A DNA stretch of 64,000 nt from Areca catechu (lineage: Eukaryota; Streptophyta; Magnoliopsida; Arecales; Arecaceae), in NCBI GenBank assembly GCA_021397845.1, contig CM038040.1:23410315-23474314 (forward strand), given 5' to 3'. The translations under genes were made by a program, and so were the position numbers. The notes under the pieces were generated by a model. It was not told where the DNA came from. It ran no database searches and saw nothing but the letters and a program-made list of their open reading frames with translations. Every line of letters starts with the position of its first letter. Within the stretch, counting starts at the first letter, position 1. Of the stretch, positions 60,304-64,000 are shown one piece after another.

Positions 60304-60830
60304 GGAGAACTCCACCTCATGCAATCCAAACGAACAACAACTGCAAACTAAAGAAAGAAAGCATCAACGACTTCATAAAGGTACAAACTTCACGAAAAGG
60401 AAAGAAAATAATTCGGAATTTCTCAAGAATGCACCAAATTAGTTTCACTAACTGCATGATCCAAACCCTAATTTCCAATTATCTCATTAATCCACCGCCA
60501 TATTCGATCAAATTCAACCAGCAACTCATCAAGCTCGAATTCAGTAACTCAAAACGTAATTACCATCAATTCACCAAAAACTTCCGGGAAAAAACGATTA
60601 AGGACGATTCCTTGAACTCACCATAGAACTTAGAACAGATCACTGAGGCGATCTCCTCGGCAATGCTTCCAATAATTCAAGAATCAAAGAAAAAGGCAGC
60701 GGGCGATTTGGAAAGCGGAAAACAAGTGGGGGAAAAGATATGGTCGCCGAGAAAGAAAAATTAGGGATTCGAATCGAGCAGATAGAGACGATAGAAGATG
60801 GGGCGAGTGGGCAGTTCATTCGAAAAGGAG
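60304..60830 (-). promoter_or_regulatory. 5' leader of the TRF-like gene with an intron and upstream ORFs
   Basis: A donor CTATG|GTGAGTTC (exon end 60622) and an acceptor CTTTCTTTCTTTAGTTTGCAG (exon start about 60342) define a 5' UTR intron of about 280 nt. After splicing, an ATG at the end of the first exon opens an 8-codon upstream ORF (ATGTTGTTGTTCGTTTGG...TGA). A second out-of-frame ATG (60318-60320) overlaps the main start. The main ATG (60301-60303, CCATGGGA) has the best context. Transcription probably begins between 60700 and 60850. Confidence 0.5.
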
Positions 60831-63800
60831 AGGAGGGAGAGGGGATGAGGCCCGCGTGGATATCATGGATTTAACGGTGATGATGCCACTGTGCCGGGTT
60901 TGGACGGCTGGTGATGATAAGGAGTTTTAAAGTGCGCTTCTCGGGCAGGCAAAGAGTGTTGCAGGCCCCTTCCGAAAGGGGGAAGAATTTATTGGAGCAG
61001 AAGTAAGGATGATGAAATTGGGCGAGGGATTTGGCCATTTCTAACATGAGTAGCTTGCGGGCACATCCATATAAATATCTATGCAGGGGTTGGTCGAAGT
61101 TGATCGTGAAATTAGTAACATGATTGAATGATAAATAATTTCATGCAATTTAGACTAACAATCCAAGTCCCAAGGACACAAAAAAAATGGGATACCATCT
61201 TATATACCTATCACCATAGCATTATAATCGAGATGTCTTTGAATATTCCCTATCCTAATTATCTAAATAAATAAAACAAGATAACTACGCGGCTTGTTTA
61301 CAAAGAAACTAGAATAAAGGCCAGCAGGTAGTTTTTTTATCCATTCTTTTAGAAAAAATTAGTCAATCAATTTATCCATATTTTAATATTTTTAAAATAA
61401 ATAAGTTATTTTTTCTATAGCATTTATCAATGAAATTGAAAAAAAAATTATCGACCTAGAAGGTAGCTAAATCATTTTTTTATCGACGAGTAAAATGTTA
61501 AAAAAAAAATTTCTAAAATATCTTTATTTTTAATAACTCAATTGTCCACTATTCAAATTCATGATATTATGAAAAATATAAATAAATTTTGTAATTTATT
61601 AAGAAAAGCAATAATGTAAGAGACATGGATAATAAATTTCTAAACTATTTTTTCATGCACAAAAAATTATGAATAAATTATTTTCTTATTTCTTACAAAA
61701 TATTTATGTAAAAAATATAATTTTTTTATTAAATCTTTTATCTAAAAAAAATGGATCCTATAAAATTTAAACAAGCGCATTCCAAAAGCTGCCAATGTTC
61801 GGGAATTTAAGTCCAGTCCATACTTCTTTTTTTTTAATTTTGTTAGTCTAACTCATTAATTGTATAGGATTTCGATCGTAATCACCCAAACAAGTGGGCA
61901 TAAATAGTATGGTAGTGTTAAATTATTTTATCTCTCTATTTTTTTAATGGAAAGATTATCACAGGCTTATTAAGCTAATAAATAAAAAGGGGAAATAACG
62001 TATCAACATATCCTTTCCCAGGAAAAGCATATCAACGAACTCTTGAAAGGTTGAACGATAATTCCCCATCTTTCTGGCAACAAATCATGATCTTTATCAC
62101 CATATAAAGCTGTTTTTTCACTACAACTGGCACTGTTGTAATAGTATGACATATCTTTCCTTCCAAATTATCCATAGCAATCACCGTTATGAACCAAGCA
62201 ACTCCCAGACGGTCCCCCAATTCCAGTCAGGAAATATTCGATACACGGTGCATATTAATTTTTTGCAGCCGTTTTCCATCCGAAGATGAGTACATCAACC
62301 TGACTGTCACTGGCGTCAGCCGAGTGAACGGGATTTATTATATATATTCCTAACTTTTTCACTACCACCAACCAACAGGAACTCCATAATTATTTTATTA
62401 ATTTTTCTTTTTTTTTATTTTACTCCCGATTTTTTTAGTCGAAAAGTGTCTAAACCAGATCTCGAATCCCTGCTAGCTGGTTGTGAGATGCCACGCACCA
62501 GTGGCCAACCCTTGTCTTTTTATAAATATCATCTATACTTCACTTGGACCAGAAATTGTCTAGGCTCGGTCCATCCATCTGGATCGCAGGAAGCTCGTTG
62601 CACAAAAGGTCTAGCAAAATAATATTTAAAATAAATATGTGCATGGCGGTTTCCTCTTGTATATATATAAAAAAAAAATTTAAAAAAAATGGTCTTAATT
62701 GGGATGTTCGTTAAATTCATTTTCAATATATAAAATTGCAATGTTCACCGTCTAATAATAATATAAAATTCTTAGTACATATAATTTAAGAAAGAGGAAT
62801 CGGATTGTTTTCCGATCCAAACATTGTCTGTGTGATATGAGGATGAGGATGTTGACTATTAATTCATAAATTGCATGTATCTCTACTCAAATTTGATGTC
62901 ATTTATGTCAACTTGTTAATCTTCCTCGACTCCCTGTTGAGAATAACAAATTAATCTTGGAATGGATAGTATTCAATATAAAGAAGGACTTTCTACTCCA
63001 TTCGAAAAACATACTAGCTAATATATTTAGACTGAAATAAGATAATTTTCCAAGACAATAAGCATTCCATGCCATTAGTTTTGGACAGCACCTCTTTTTT
63101 GATTTGAGACCGGGCAAATTTCCCTCTAAGGAAAGCTATTTGAAGCTAAGGCCTCCCCTTTGACTTTCTAATATGTAATATGTATTGTATTGAATTTATA
63201 TTTAGCTTTTCGCCCTTTTTATTATTATTATTTTTTTTTTTCTTACTCTCTTGTCCCATTCTCTATTTTTCTTTTCTTCTACTTTCTTTAGAAAAATAAT
63301 GTGATCGTACCCGATATTTTTCTAATAATAAAAACATAATTATTAAACTTTGATAATTTAAAAATAAATAAACCCATTTCTATTGAAAAAGAAAATAAAT
63401 ACGTAGTTATATGGTACGAAACACGCATTTAAGAATTGGGAACTAAATTATAGTGGAATATCTCATGTGCTGTAAAAAGAAAATTTTATAAGATGCTTAC
63501 ATGAATTATTTCAGAAAAATTTTAAGACACAACAACTAGAATTATTTTTTTCCAAGAGAGTGAGGTAGACTTATAATATTATTTTGATCTATAATATATT
63601 AATATAATTGTTAAAAGATCTTTTACCTTCAACAATAATATCTTGACATAATATCTAATTCATTCTTTTGGGGGTAAAAGATTTAGTTGGATAACTATAT
63701 TTTTCTGGATAAATATTTTTTGGACAATATTTGGATAGGAAAATAATTTATCTATATTCTTTTATACGTGAAAAAATGGTTTTAAAATTTGTTATTCGTA

Positions 63801-64000
63801 TTTTTTTATATTATTACTTTCATATATAAGTTGCTAAAATTTATTCATATTTTCCATAACAATCTTTATGGGGCTAGAGTTTGGACATTGAATAAGGAGG
63901 TAAAGTTGCTAAAATTGAATGTTTATTTTATTGATTGATAGGGAAATGATTTAGCCATCTTTCAAATGGATAGTATTTATCTATTAAAAGTATTTCATGG
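60831..64000. other. AT-rich spacer
   Basis: No gene, RNA gene or bounded repeat supported. A- and T-rich runs dominate, especially after 61320. The 60-70 codon frames here have no domain or codon pattern that would justify a call. Confidence 0.5.

Overview
This is a stretch of nuclear DNA from a flowering plant. It is AT-rich, its genes contain introns with GT-AG borders, and it is loaded with LTR retrotransposons, SINEs and simple repeats. The nuclear psbX gene and plant-type RPS3 protein place it in land plants. The long introns and the repeat mix suit a large-genome monocot such as a palm, but that last step is only an impression.

I find three protein-coding genes that look intact. (1) RPS3, cytosolic ribosomal protein S3, + strand, six exons between 20456 and 26533, 235 residues. 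(2) PSBX, the nuclear-encoded photosystem II subunit X, - strand, one exon, 41810-42193, 127 residues. (3) A TRF-like Myb/telobox DNA-binding protein, - strand, nine coding exons between 60303 and 45390, which I assembled to 680 residues. None of them form an operon or a visible functional unit: one is for translation, one for photosynthesis and one is nuclear and DNA-binding.

Layout. 1-1785: AT-rich spacer with a duplicated plastid trnS-GGA-like scrap. 1786-11389: a Ty3/gypsy element with three LTRs, two internal regions that carry only gag, and a perfect 5-bp target-site duplication (CTTGC). 11390-15286: spacer. 15292-19395: two solo LTRs of one family in opposite orientation, 27 bp apart, each with a GC-rich minisatellite in its U3. 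19401-26900: RPS3, with a 1.24-kb foldback element in intron 3 and a duplicated splice acceptor in intron 5. 26900-32500: spacer with SINE-like and retroposon scraps. 32520-37860: another LTR of the U3-minisatellite type next to a decayed Ty1/copia gag-pol on the - strand. 39750-40817: a fourth U3-minisatellite LTR, nested in an older LTR. 41744-42876: PSBX between an (AT)n tract and a SINE. 43421-44623: a sirevirus-like solo LTR with target-site duplication. 45390-60830: the TRF-like gene with its large introns, one holding an Au-type SINE. 60830-64000: AT-rich spacer.

The most unusual material is the set of solo LTRs (15.3-19.4 kb, 32.5-34.2 kb, 39.8-40.8 kb). They share an R/U5 signature, and each carries a different minisatellite upstream of it. 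Next come the tandem triple-LTR gag-only element and the splice-site duplication in RPS3. Boundaries and target-site duplications were read by eye. No alignment or database search was run.
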